This document shows, piece by piece, positions 1 to 8,532 of a DNA stretch of 64,000 nucleotides. Within the stretch, counting starts at the first letter, position 1; every line of letters begins with the position of its first letter. Source of the stretch: Clostridiales bacterium. GTDB taxonomy: Bacteria > Bacillota > Clostridia > Saccharofermentanales > Saccharofermentanaceae. The stretch covers positions 62,001 through 126,000 of the forward strand of contig JAFRRJ010000017.1 in the NCBI GenBank assembly GCA_017428155.1, written 5' to 3'. Made by a program: the position numbers and the translations under genes. Below the pieces are notes generated by a model. That model made no database searches, had not been told where the DNA came from, and saw nothing but the letters and a program-made list of their open reading frames with translations.

Positions 1-3000
1 CAGGGCAATGTCGAAAATGATTCCTTCACAGGTGACAAGACATTAAGAGTATCCGGTTTCTTCAGCGCGGAAAAGCCGCCTAAGAGGAAGGATAATGCCA
101 AGAGGAAGAGAGTAGAGCTTCATGTGCACACCAAGATGAGCGAGAGTGATGCGACTACGGATCCTGCCGACCTCATAAAGCTTGCAGCTTCTTTCGGACA
201 CAGCGCATGCGCGGTCACTGACCACGGTGTTGTACAGGCTTTCCCTCATGTTTTTGAGAAGGCAAAAGATATAAACAAGAAGCGTATAGAAAACGGTGAA
301 GACCCGATCAAGTGCATCCTCGGATGTGAGGGTTATCTTGTTGATGACGGTCCTACGGTGTTTTACAACCTTCCTTATGATGTTAAGAACGATAAGCTGA
401 AACCTTCTGATGCAGATGATGATGCTTCTCTTAACTTCATTCAGAAGCCTAAGGCAGTCGGTTCTTTTGTTTCTGTTGTGATAAAGCGCAACGGCGATGA
501 TGCCCTGCGTGATACATTTACATCGGTATGCGCATCCAAGTTCAGACTTAAGGGATATAAACCTGTAAGACCTGAAGAAGAAGGCGAATCCGATGATGAT
601 GCAATGGAGTTTGCATCTCACGACATAGATAAATCTCTCTGGAACGAGGATGAGATCCCTGAAAAGCTTAAAGATGAGAATATTGCGCTAAAGCCCCTGG
701 AACCGCATGCGCTTTTAGGCGCGACTCTTAATGTCGATCTTGATATTTCAGACGACTATGCTGACGGGGAGGATGAGGTGGTTCCCACCGCTATCGTTTT
801 CGAGCATGTCGCAGATTTCCATGCTGAATTTGAAGATGCCATCTATCCGGGTTCGGGCGAACCTTGCGATTCATATTTTGCAATGGGAGAGCTTTTGGAA
901 TTCATAGGTGATTCATACATCACAGGTCCTGATGTCTTTAATACGTTGGCATTCCTGCGCCGTGCAGGCTACGGAATCAATATTGAAGACCATGTCTATT
1001 ACAGGCATAAATTCCTTATGCCCGCCACTTCAGATGAGGATATATTGGAGACTTATTACAAAGGTGCATATAAGACAGTTGACGAACTGCTCTCGGATAA
1101 GGGTGCTGACTTTATCTATAAAGAGTCCGGCAGCGGATTCGATGAGATGTTCTCAACATGTTATAAGTCTGCATCGCTTCTCGTATCCTGCCTTAAGGAT
1201 GCGGGATCTGTTGATGCGCTTAGTATTAACTATTCAGTCGGCCACTATACGCCTGAAAGAGTTAAATCCGTTAAGAAGATCGGCGAATTCCCCGAGTCGC
1301 CCATGTATCATATCATCTATCTCGCGCGTTCAAACATGGGACTTTACAATCTTTACCGTATCGTCTCCGAATCGCAGATACATTACTATTCCAGAAGACC
1401 CAGAACGCCCAAGAGCCTTTTGAAGTATTTCAAATCCGGCATAATCGTCGGCGGTGCCTGTGAGCGCGGCGAGATATACAGATACGTTATTTCTGCTTAT
1501 AAGAAACTCGGCAAGGACAGAAATGTCACAAGAGAGTTCCTTAAGAATGACGATCAGTTCCAGAAGATCCTTGATCTCTACGATTATGTTGAGATCCAGC
1601 CTTTGTGCAATAACGTGTTCCTTACTAGACAGGAATTATCCAAGTCCGACACCGGCCCTGTTGAGATCAATGAGTATGATGTCCAGGTCGTTAACGAGCT
1701 TCTTGTAGAAACAGCCGACGATCACGGCATGATGTGCTGCGCAACGACCGACTCGCATTTCCTTAACAAAGAGGACGGGCGTTACAGGAAGTTCATGCTC
1801 ATGAGCATGGGCTTCAGCGATGCCGAGATGCAGAGTGACCTGTATTTCAGGACTACTGATGAGATGCTTGATGAATTCAAGTATCTTGGCGGGCAGAAGG
1901 CTGAAGAAGTTGTAATCGATAATACGAACAAGATAGCTGACTTGATCGAGTTCGGTATCAAGCCTTTCCCTGACGGATCTTATCCTCCGCAGATCGCTAG
2001 AGCTGCTGCCGATGTAAGAGACATTGCTTATACAAGAGCTAACCGCATGTACCGTCATAAAGGAGTCCTTAATGAAGTCGTTAAGGCAAGACTCGACAGA
2101 GAGCTTGAATCCATTATCGGTAACGGATATGCGATCATGTATTACATTGCATACAGGCTCGTAAAGAAGTCTAATAATGACGGTTACGTAGTAGGATCCA
2201 GAGGTTCAGTCGGATCTTCTTTTGCAGCAACAATGTGCGGTATCTCGGAAGTTAATCCGCTGCCGCCTCACTACAGGTGTCCTCATTGTAATTATGCTGA
2301 GTTCGATAACTCGGGTAAGTTCGGTTCCGGTTATGATCTTCCTCCGAAGACCTGTCCTGAATGCGGCGAAAAGCTCATTCCTGACGGACAGGATATTCCT
2401 TTCGAGACATTCCTCGGATTCAAAGGAGATAAGCAGCCTGATATCGACCTTAACTTCTCGGGTGAATACCAGCCCAGAGCACATGCTTATGTAGGCGTGC
2501 TCTTCGGCGGTACGCATACATTCAAGGCCGGTACGATCGGTGCTTACCAGGATAAGAACGCATACGGCGTCTGCCGCAAGATCTGTGAGGAGAAGGGTGA
2601 ACCCTTTACGCAGGCTCATCTTGCATTCATGGCTAGGGACATTATCGGGGTCAAGCGTACGACATCCCAGCACCCGGGCGGCATCGTCGTTATTGCAAAG
2701 GAGATGGATATTTATGAATTTACTCCTATCCAGTTCCCGGCAAACAAGACTGACTGCGGAATAATAACGACGCATTTCGATTTCCGTGCTATGCACGATA
2801 CGATCTTAAAGCTCGATATCTTAGGACATGCAGATCCTACAGTATTGAGAATGTTAAGTGATATTACCGGAGTTACCATAACAGATATTCCTATCCCTGA
2901 TGAGAAGGTAATGAGCCTTCTTACGGGTACTGAAGCTCTCGGTTTCCCGATTGATGCAACTGATGCTGGCTCAGCTACATTAGGCCTTTCTGAGCTTGGT

Positions 3001-3897
3001 ACAAATATGGCCCGCGGCATGATCAAAGAGACTAAGCCTACGAGGTTTTACGATCTTGTACAGCTCATGGGTCTTTCCCACGGTACTGACGTATGGACGG
3101 GCAACGCCCAGGACCTTATCAGGCAGGGTACATGTGACCTTAATTCTGTCATCGGATGCCGTGACTCTATCATGACCAGCCTTATCTACTGGGGTCTTCC
3201 CAATAAAGATGCCTTCGACATCATGGAAGGTGTACGTAAGGGTAAAGTTGCTGCAGGTAAAGTAGCTAAATGGCCTGAATATGTAAATGAGATGAAGGAA
3301 TGCGGAGTTCCTGACTGGTATATAGAGTCATGTCAGAAGATCAAGTACATGTTCCCTAAGGCACATGCTGCAGCTTATGCTATCTCCACATTAAGGGTTG
3401 CCTGGTTTAAGGTCTACTATCCTGAGGAATACTATTGCTCATTCTTTACTAACAGAGGTGAAGGTCTGTTTAACGCGGATGATATGTGCAATGGTCCCGA
3501 AAAGGTTAAGAAGAGAAGGATCGAACTCAATGACGAGATGCATGCAAAGGGCGATCCTAATACCAAGCTTAAGTATTATTTCTATGAACTTGTCGAGGAA
3601 ATGTATGCCAGAGGCATTACATTTGCTCCGATAACTCTTGAGGATTCACTCGGAACCAAATTTGCAAAAGCAGGACCAAAGCTTATAAGGCCACCTTTCT
3701 GCGCTATCGGCAGTGTATCGCCTGCAAACGGTGAGGCTATAGAGAAAGCGCGTTCCGAGGGCCCTTTCAAGAACCGTGATGATTTCATGAGGAGAACGGG
3801 AGTAGGACAGTCTGTTACCCAGAAGCTTCTTGAATACGGCGGTATCCTTGATGACCTCCCGGAAAGTGCACAGATAAATCTGTTTGATCTGATGTGA
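1..3897 (+). CDS. polC: DNA polymerase III alpha subunit, PolC type (5' end outside window)
   Basis: Replicative DNA polymerase of low-GC Gram-positives, acting at the fork with the beta clamp. The reading frame is open from base 1, so the N-terminus is missing; 1298 codons are present. The frame shows the first PHP half (HVHTKMS from base 121, then TDHGVV and GCEGYLVDDG), the second PHP half (from about 1300, ending in TDSHFL), the GSRGSVGSS segment, a zinc-binding CPHC...CPEC pair (about 2278-2370) and the catalytic PDIDLNFSGEYQP motif near 2437, so polymerase activity is expected. The unusual part is about 370-1300, between the PHP halves, where PolC normally carries the DEDD 3'-5' exonuclease. 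Here the segment is about 310 residues, very acidic, and has no DxE motif, no HNxxFD motif and no H(x)4D motif; only a weak EFIGDSY...FLRRAGYGI remnant can be aligned. It is followed 10 bases later by priA. Identification is secure; loss of proofreading is inferred from hand alignment. Confidence 0.97.
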   Translation, partial: QGNVENDSFTGDKTLRVSGFFSAEKPPKRKDNAKRKRVELHVHTKMSESDATTDPADLIKLAASFGHSACAVTDHGVVQAFPHVFEKAKDINKKRIENGEDPIKCILGCEGYLVDDGPTVFYNLPYDVKNDKLKPSDADDDASLNFIQKPKAVGSFVSVVIKRNGDDALRDTFTSVCASKFRLKGYKPVRPEEEGESDDDAMEFASHDIDKSLWNEDEIPEKLKDENIALKPLEPHALLGATLNVDLDISDDYADGEDEVVPTAIVFEHVADFHAEFEDAIYPGSGEPCDSYFAMGELLEFIGDSYITGPDVFNTLAFLRRAGYGINIEDHVYYRHKFLMPATSDEDILETYYKGAYKTVDELLSDKGADFIYKESGSGFDEMFSTCYKSASLLVSCLKDAGSVDALSINYSVGHYTPERVKSVKKIGEFPESPMYHIIYLARSNMGLYNLYRIVSESQIHYYSRRPRTPKSLLKYFKSGIIVGGACERGEIYRYVISAYKKLGKDRNVTREFLKNDDQFQKILDLYDYVEIQPLCNNVFLTRQELSKSDTGPVEINEYDVQVVNELLVETADDHGMMCCATTDSHFLNKEDGRYRKFMLMSMGFSDAEMQSDLYFRTTDEMLDEFKYLGGQKAEEVVIDNTNKIADLIEFGIKPFPDGSYPPQIARAAADVRDIAYTRANRMYRHKGVLNEVVKARLDRELESIIGNGYAIMYYIAYRLVKKSNNDGYVVGSRGSVGSSFAATMCGISEVNPLPPHYRCPHCNYAEFDNSGKFGSGYDLPPKTCPECGEKLIPDGQDIPFETFLGFKGDKQPDIDLNFSGEYQPRAHAYVGVLFGGTHTFKAGTIGAYQDKNAYGVCRKICEEKGEPFTQAHLAFMARDIIGVKRTTSQHPGGIVVIAKEMDIYEFTPIQFPANKTDCGIITTHFDFRAMHDTILKLDILGHADPTVLRMLSDITGVTITDIPIPDEKVMSLLTGTEALGFPIDATDAGSATLGLSELGTNMARGMIKETKPTRFYDLVQLMGLSHGTDVWTGNAQDLIRQGTCDLNSVIGCRDSIMTSLIYWGLPNKDAFDIMEGVRKGKVAAGKVAKWPEYVNEMKECGVPDWYIESCQKIKYMFPKAHAAAYAISTLRVAWFKVYYPEEYYCSFFTNRGEGLFNADDMCNGPEKVKKRRIELNDEMHAKGDPNTKLKYYFYELVEEMYARGITFAPITLEDSLGTKFAKAGPKLIRPPFCAIGSVSPANGEAIEKARSEGPFKNRDDFMRRTGVGQSVTQKLLEYGGILDDLPESAQINLFDLM

Positions 3898-3907
3898 GGT
3901 AGGCTCA

Positions 3908-6172
3908 ATGTATTGCAGCGTTATCCTTAGAGGTTCGGTAAGGCAGACAGATATCCTGTTTACTTACCGTGTGCCGGATAATCTGAAGCCTGAAGTTTAT
4001 TTAGGCTCTCTTGTTTCCGTGCCTCTTGGAAAAGGGGATTCACAAAGATGCGCTGTTGTGGTCGATATCAAAGATTCTTTTGAAGGGGATCCCGGCAAAG
4101 TCAAAGATATCAGTTCTGTTATATCTTCAGTTCCTGTACTTAAGGCTGATCAGTTAGCTCTGATTGATAAGATAAGTGACAGGTTCAATTGTACGAGAGG
4201 CGATGTAGTGGAATTGATGGTTCCATCATGTGTTGTCAATCATAAAAATCCGGTTGAGGTATTTGCCGAGCTGGTATCCGAAGAGACTGCAAAGGAAGTG
4301 CTGGAGAGCGAGACTTTAAGGTCAGCAGCACATATAAATATACTTGAGTATCTTCTTGAGCGCGGTAAGTGCACAAGAAAAGAACTGATGGCGTCTTTAT
4401 CCTGTTCAAGTGTTCAAGTAAAGGCGCTTGAAGATAAAGGACTAATAAGACAAATTAAAGAGTTATCTGATTCGGACAGTTCGGTTATCTCTTTTGATGA
4501 ATCTGTACCTGAGGGGAAATTCACGGAGGAATATGATCTTGTTGATGAACAAAGAAGTGCAATAGATCAGATCCTTAAAGGCATTGACGAGAAAAAAAGC
4601 TCGACATTCCTCCTGTTCGGAATTACGGGAAGCGGCAAGACCGAAGTCTATCTTAATTGCGCAAAGAAGGTAATAGCTGAAGGCGGAAGTGTTATATACA
4701 TGGTGCCTGAGATCTCGCTTACGCCCCAGACTATTAACTGGATCAAGGGCAGGTTAGGTGACAGTGTAGCTGTGCTGCACAGCAGGCTTACGGATAAGCA
4801 GCGCTATGAACAATGGAATAATATCAGGACCGGCAGGGCTAAGGTTATCGTCGGACCAAGGAGCGGTGTTTTCGCGCCCGCGGAAAACTTAAGACTTATA
4901 ATTCTCGATGAAGAGCACGACGGTTCTTATAAGGCAGAGTCTCATCCGAGATATTCAGCCAGAGATATAGCCAGAATGCGTTCACAGCAGACAGGATGCG
5001 CTGTTGTTCTTGGTTCTGCCACACCTTCTGTCGAGAGTTTCTACGCGGCTTTGGCCGGTGCATATAAACTTCTGGAACTTAAATCCAGAGCAAGACAGGA
5101 GGCTTCGCTTCCTGAGATCATACCTGTTGATATGAAAGAACAGGTAAAGCTCGGGAGCGGAGACATGTTATCTGTTCCTTTGAGGCAGGCTATGTCTGTT
5201 GCTTTTTCTGAGAATAAACAGGTTATCCTGCTCTTAAACAGAAGGGGATTTTCAAGAACACTTGTCTGCGAATCCTGCGGTGAACCGGTTACGTGCAAAA
5301 ACTGTTCTGTTGCAATGACATTGCATAACAACAGACGTAACGGAACACAGAGCCTCATTTGCCATTACTGCGGATATACTATCCCTTCTTATGAAGTAAA
5401 ATGCAGTTTTTGCGGCGGAAGTCATTTTAAACGGGCCGGATTCGGAACTCAGCAATTGGAAGAATTCCTTCATCAGGTCTTTCCTCATGAGAAGGTTCTA
5501 AGGATGGATCAGGATTCCACGATGACGCCCGGTGCGCATAAGGAAATAATTGAGAAGTTTGCAAACAAGGAAGCATCGATACTCATCGGCACACAGATGA
5601 TAGCCAAAGGACTGGATTTTCCGGATTGTACTGTTGTCGGTGTATTAGGCGCCGATCTTATGCTTGCTTCGTCATCCTTCAAGGCATCAGAAAGAGCCTT
5701 CCAGCTCATTACTCAGGCTGCCGGAAGGGCGGGAAGGGGGGAGCATCCCGGAAAAGTATTTATTCAGAGCTACAGACCTGACCAGCCGTTATTTAAGTTC
5801 GCCTGTACACAGAATTACAGGGCTTTCTATGAACAGGAGATAGAGTACAGGCAAAAGCTTAGACTTCCGCCTTTTAAAGCTGTAGGTGAGATTGTTTTGT
5901 CTCTTCCTGATGAGGATCTATTAACCAGACGTGCAAATGAACTTTCAAAATATCTTACTGATTTTTTAGGCTATCAGGACAAGATGTATCAGTTTGAAGT
6001 ATATGGACCGATGCCCTGCGTTATCTATGAATTAAGGGGCAAGTACAGGATGTCTTTTGTTATCAAAGCGTGCAATAAATCGGCCATAAACGGGGTGTTC
6101 AAAAGGCTCATTCAGGATTTTGACCATGTTAAGTATCCGATGTCTTTTGATAACGATCCTCAGGACGGTTAA
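3908..6172 (+). CDS. priA: Primosomal protein N' (PriA helicase)
   Basis: 3'-5' superfamily 2 DNA helicase that restarts stalled replication forks by reloading the replicative helicase. The 754-residue protein has the usual layout: an N-terminal 3'-end-binding domain (VPLGKGDSQRCAVVV), Walker A (GITGSGKTEVY, about residue 236), a DEEH box, the zinc-binding insert with four CxxC pairs (CESCGE, CKNC, CHYCGY, CSFCGG, about residues 455-500), and the late helicase motifs GTQMIAKGLDFP and QAAGRAGRG. Length is normal for Firmicutes. ATG at 3908 follows a GAGGT ribosome site that overlaps the end of polC, so the two are probably co-transcribed. Confidence 0.97.
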   Translation: MYCSVILRGSVRQTDILFTYRVPDNLKPEVYLGSLVSVPLGKGDSQRCAVVVDIKDSFEGDPGKVKDISSVISSVPVLKADQLALIDKISDRFNCTRGDVVELMVPSCVVNHKNPVEVFAELVSEETAKEVLESETLRSAAHINILEYLLERGKCTRKELMASLSCSSVQVKALEDKGLIRQIKELSDSDSSVISFDESVPEGKFTEEYDLVDEQRSAIDQILKGIDEKKSSTFLLFGITGSGKTEVYLNCAKKVIAEGGSVIYMVPEISLTPQTINWIKGRLGDSVAVLHSRLTDKQRYEQWNNIRTGRAKVIVGPRSGVFAPAENLRLIILDEEHDGSYKAESHPRYSARDIARMRSQQTGCAVVLGSATPSVESFYAALAGAYKLLELKSRARQEASLPEIIPVDMKEQVKLGSGDMLSVPLRQAMSVAFSENKQVILLLNRRGFSRTLVCESCGEPVTCKNCSVAMTLHNNRRNGTQSLICHYCGYTIPSYEVKCSFCGGSHFKRAGFGTQQLEEFLHQVFPHEKVLRMDQDSTMTPGAHKEIIEKFANKEASILIGTQMIAKGLDFPDCTVVGVLGADLMLASSSFKASERAFQLITQAAGRAGRGEHPGKVFIQSYRPDQPLFKFACTQNYRAFYEQEIEYRQKLRLPPFKAVGEIVLSLPDEDLLTRRANELSKYLTDFLGYQDKMYQFEVYGPMPCVIYELRGKYRMSFVIKACNKSAINGVFKRLIQDFDHVKYPMSFDNDPQDG

Positions 6173-6196
6173 ACAGCACTTAATGTACGCTCCCGA

Positions 6197-6210
6197 TGTA
6201 CATATGTACA
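6197..6210. promoter_or_regulatory. 14-bp perfect palindrome upstream of the dapA promoter
   Basis: TGTACATATGTACA reads the same on both strands and lies 15 bases upstream of the likely dapA -35 box. A further TGTAC half-like sequence is at 6184. Position and symmetry suit a dimeric regulator site, but the regulator is unknown. Confidence 0.4.
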
Positions 6211-6225
6211 CCCCAGAAGTATAAA

Positions 6226-6255
6226 TTGACTATTTATAATATAAGGTGTTAGAAT
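6226..6255 (+). promoter_or_regulatory. Likely sigma-A promoter of dapA-dapB-yajC
   Basis: TTGACT (6226-6231) and TAGAAT (6250-6255) are separated by 18 bases, each one base away from the vegetative consensus. The first gene of the operon starts about 70 bases downstream. Confidence 0.6.
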
Positions 6256-6323
6256 TCACTAGTCAGAATGCGCTCTTTAGCATTTTAACCTCGATTATTT
6301 GAATATATTACGGAGGCATTTAT

Positions 6324-7232
6324 ATGTCCAAGCCTGTATTTGTCGGTGCCGGTGTTGCTATTGTTACCCCGTTTTTTGAAGACGGCGGAATCAATTTTGA
6401 TGAACTCAAGAGACTTATTGAATTCCAGATCTCAGAAGGTATTGATTCAATTGTTATTTGCGGATCTACCGGTGAAGCTGCCACGATGACTGAAGAAGAG
6501 CATGTGGCTGCTATCAAATTTGCAGTTGATACTGTTGCAGGACGTGTTCCCGTTATTGCAGGAACAGGTTCCAATGATACCGCTTTCGGTATTGAGCTTA
6601 CTAAGAAAGCTTATGAACTTGGTGCTGACGCAGCTCTGCTCGTCACACCTTATTACAATAAGTGTACGCAGGAAGGCCTTTTCCGCCACTATGCCAAGAT
6701 CGCTGAGGCCGTACCTGAGCTTCCGATAATCCTCTATAACGTTCCTTCGAGAACTAACGTTAATATCGGACCTGAGCTCTTAAAGAGGCTTTCCGTATAT
6801 GAGAACATAATCGGCGTCAAGGAATGCAATTTCGGTCAGGTGCCTGAGATCTACAGTCTTTGCGGCGACAGATATGCTCTTTATTCAGGTGAGGACGGAC
6901 TTGCTGTCCCGATGCTCTCACTTGGCGCTAAGGGTGTTATCTCCGTTATTGCTAACATCATGCCTAAGGAAACTTCAAAGATGATCCACGATTATATCGA
7001 CGGTAATACAGAAGAAGCCAGGAAGGCACAGATAGGATTTATCCCTCTTGTTAAGGCTATGTTCTGCGAAGTTAACCCTATTCCCGTTAAGGAAGCAATG
7101 AACATTCTCGGATGGAATGCCGGCCCTTGCAGACTCCCTCTTTGCGAGATGAGCAAGGCTAACCATGACAAGGTTGTTGAAGTCCTTAAGGATTACGATA
7201 CATCTGCTATGAGCAATTTCCTTGCAAGATAA
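6324..7232 (+). CDS. dapA: 4-hydroxy-tetrahydrodipicolinate synthase
   Basis: Condenses pyruvate with aspartate-4-semialdehyde, the first committed step of diaminopimelate and lysine synthesis, in the cytosol. The 302-residue (beta/alpha)8 aldolase has GSTGEA near residue 48, the catalytic tyrosine in LYNVPSRTN and the Schiff-base lysine in GVKECN (about residue 168). ATG at 6324 is preceded by GGAGG (6312-6316). It is first in an operon with dapB (20-base gap) and yajC. No lysine riboswitch can fit or is visible in the short leader. Confidence 0.96.
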   Translation: MSKPVFVGAGVAIVTPFFEDGGINFDELKRLIEFQISEGIDSIVICGSTGEAATMTEEEHVAAIKFAVDTVAGRVPVIAGTGSNDTAFGIELTKKAYELGADAALLVTPYYNKCTQEGLFRHYAKIAEAVPELPIILYNVPSRTNVNIGPELLKRLSVYENIIGVKECNFGQVPEIYSLCGDRYALYSGEDGLAVPMLSLGAKGVISVIANIMPKETSKMIHDYIDGNTEEARKAQIGFIPLVKAMFCEVNPIPVKEAMNILGWNAGPCRLPLCEMSKANHDKVVEVLKDYDTSAMSNFLAR

Positions 7233-7252
7233 TTACACGATTGGAGATATAA

Positions 7253-8020
7253 ATGGTTAAGATCTTTTTAAATGGTTGTTGCGGAAGAATGGGCAGAGCA
7301 ATTGCTGCTCTCTGCCATCACGATGCTGAATATCAAATCGTTGCCGGTGGTGATATCGTCTCTAACAGCGATCTGTATTTCCCGGTATACACGAGCTTAA
7401 ATGAGTGCACGGAAGATTTTGATGTAATTATCGATTTCTCCAATGCATCGGCAGTTCCCACTATCCTTGAGTTTGCTTTGTCCCGCAAGAAGCCTTTTAT
7501 CTGCTGCACGACAGCATTGTCTGATGATACAGTAAACAGCATTCTTGCAGCATCAGAGCAGATTGCAGTATTTAAGTCTGCTAATATGAGCCTCGGAATC
7601 AACATGATGGTCGAGCTGTGCAAGCAGGCTACAAGAATTCTTTATCCGGAATTTGATATTGAGATTGTTGAGGCTCACCACAACAGAAAGCTCGATGCAC
7701 CATCCGGTACTGCTATGATGATCGCTTCTGCGATCGATCAGGAGATCCCCGATAATGTTGAATATGTTTATGAAAGACACAGTGTCAACAAGGCCAGATC
7801 CAAGAATGAGATCGGTATCTCATCTATAAGAGGCGGCAATATCGTAGGTGAGCACAGCGCAATGTTTATCAGTGATGAAGAGATCCTTACGATAAGTCAC
7901 AGTGCCCAGACCAGGGATGTCTTTGCAAAGGGCGCTCTTACGGCTGCGAAGTTTATGGCAGGCAAAGAAAAGGGTTACTTTACAATGTCTGATGTTATAG
8001 CTCAATATATTGGTGAATAA
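7253..8020 (+). CDS. dapB: 4-hydroxy-tetrahydrodipicolinate reductase
   Basis: NAD(P)H-dependent reductase acting directly after DapA in the diaminopimelate pathway. It has 255 residues, a Rossmann start with NGCCGRMGRAI, the substrate-binding EAHHNRKLDAPSGTA motif (about residues 140-154) and the RGGNIVGEH segment. The nucleotide-binding loop GCCGRMG differs from the more usual GxxGRMG only in its first positions. GGAG precedes the ATG. It sits between dapA and yajC in one transcription unit. Confidence 0.96.
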   Translation: MVKIFLNGCCGRMGRAIAALCHHDAEYQIVAGGDIVSNSDLYFPVYTSLNECTEDFDVIIDFSNASAVPTILEFALSRKKPFICCTTALSDDTVNSILAASEQIAVFKSANMSLGINMMVELCKQATRILYPEFDIEIVEAHHNRKLDAPSGTAMMIASAIDQEIPDNVEYVYERHSVNKARSKNEIGISSIRGGNIVGEHSAMFISDEEILTISHSAQTRDVFAKGALTAAKFMAGKEKGYFTMSDVIAQYIGE

Positions 8021-8039
8021 TTTTAGGGAGGAAATATAA

Positions 8040-8462
8040 ATGTTTTTTTTGAATGACACAGGTGCAACAGCTGATATGATGGGCGGCGGAGAGGTCATGG
8101 GATCTTTTGCTTCTTTTGCTATCCTTATCGTTTTGTTCATTGTCATGTACTTTATCATGATCAGACCTCAGCGTAAGAAGGATAAGGAACTCAAAGAACA
8201 GATGAGCCACCTTGCTGTTGGTGACAAGGTCGTAACCATTGGCGGTCTCGTAGGCTTCGTTGCTAATATCAAGGATAATGACATCACTATCTCTACATCT
8301 GCTGCAAATACACTGGTTACTTTCACCAAGAGTGCTATCCAGGCAGTTTATAAGCGTGATCAGCTCAATCCTGACGGTTCTGTCAAGAAGGTTGAGACAC
8401 CTGAAAAGACAGGTCTTTTCGGCGGCAAGAAGAAGGAAAAGAAAGAAAAGGAAGAAGAGTAA
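8040..8462 (+). CDS. yajC: Preprotein translocase accessory subunit YajC
   Basis: Small single-span membrane protein that associates with the Sec translocase (SecDF-YajC). The 140-residue product has a Gly/Met-rich N-terminus, one membrane helix at about residues 20-38 followed by the family signature MIRPQRKKDKE, a soluble domain with VGDKVVTIGGLVG, and a Lys/Glu-rich tail. A strong AGGGAGG site lies before the ATG. YajC is commonly next to tgt; here it is the last gene of the dapAB operon and tgt is about 54 kb away with queA. A terminator follows. Confidence 0.93.
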   Translation: MFFLNDTGATADMMGGGEVMGSFASFAILIVLFIVMYFIMIRPQRKKDKELKEQMSHLAVGDKVVTIGGLVGFVANIKDNDITISTSAANTLVTFTKSAIQAVYKRDQLNPDGSVKKVETPEKTGLFGGKKKEKKEKEEE

Positions 8463-8490
8463 TCTTTTTATTTTTCGGCTATTCATACGG

Positions 8491-8515
8491 GCCCGGTCTT
8501 CCGGGCCTTTTGATT
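8491..8515 (+). terminator. Rho-independent terminator after yajC
   Basis: GGCCCGG and CCGGGCC form a perfect 7-bp stem around a TCTT loop, followed by TTTTGATT. It separates the dapAB-yajC unit from dnaG. Confidence 0.8.
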
Positions 8516-8532
8516 AAACACTGAGGCATAAT

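Noticed and set aside
2206..2796. 196-residue open frame on the - strand inside polC
   Set aside because: It lies wholly opposite conserved PolC motifs (zinc ribbon and PDIDLNFSG), has no ribosome site and no recognisable motifs; a shadow of the real gene.
6173..6323. Lysine riboswitch before dapA
   Set aside because: The leader downstream of the likely promoter is only about 60 bases, far too short for the roughly 170-base lysine riboswitch, and none of its conserved segments is seen.
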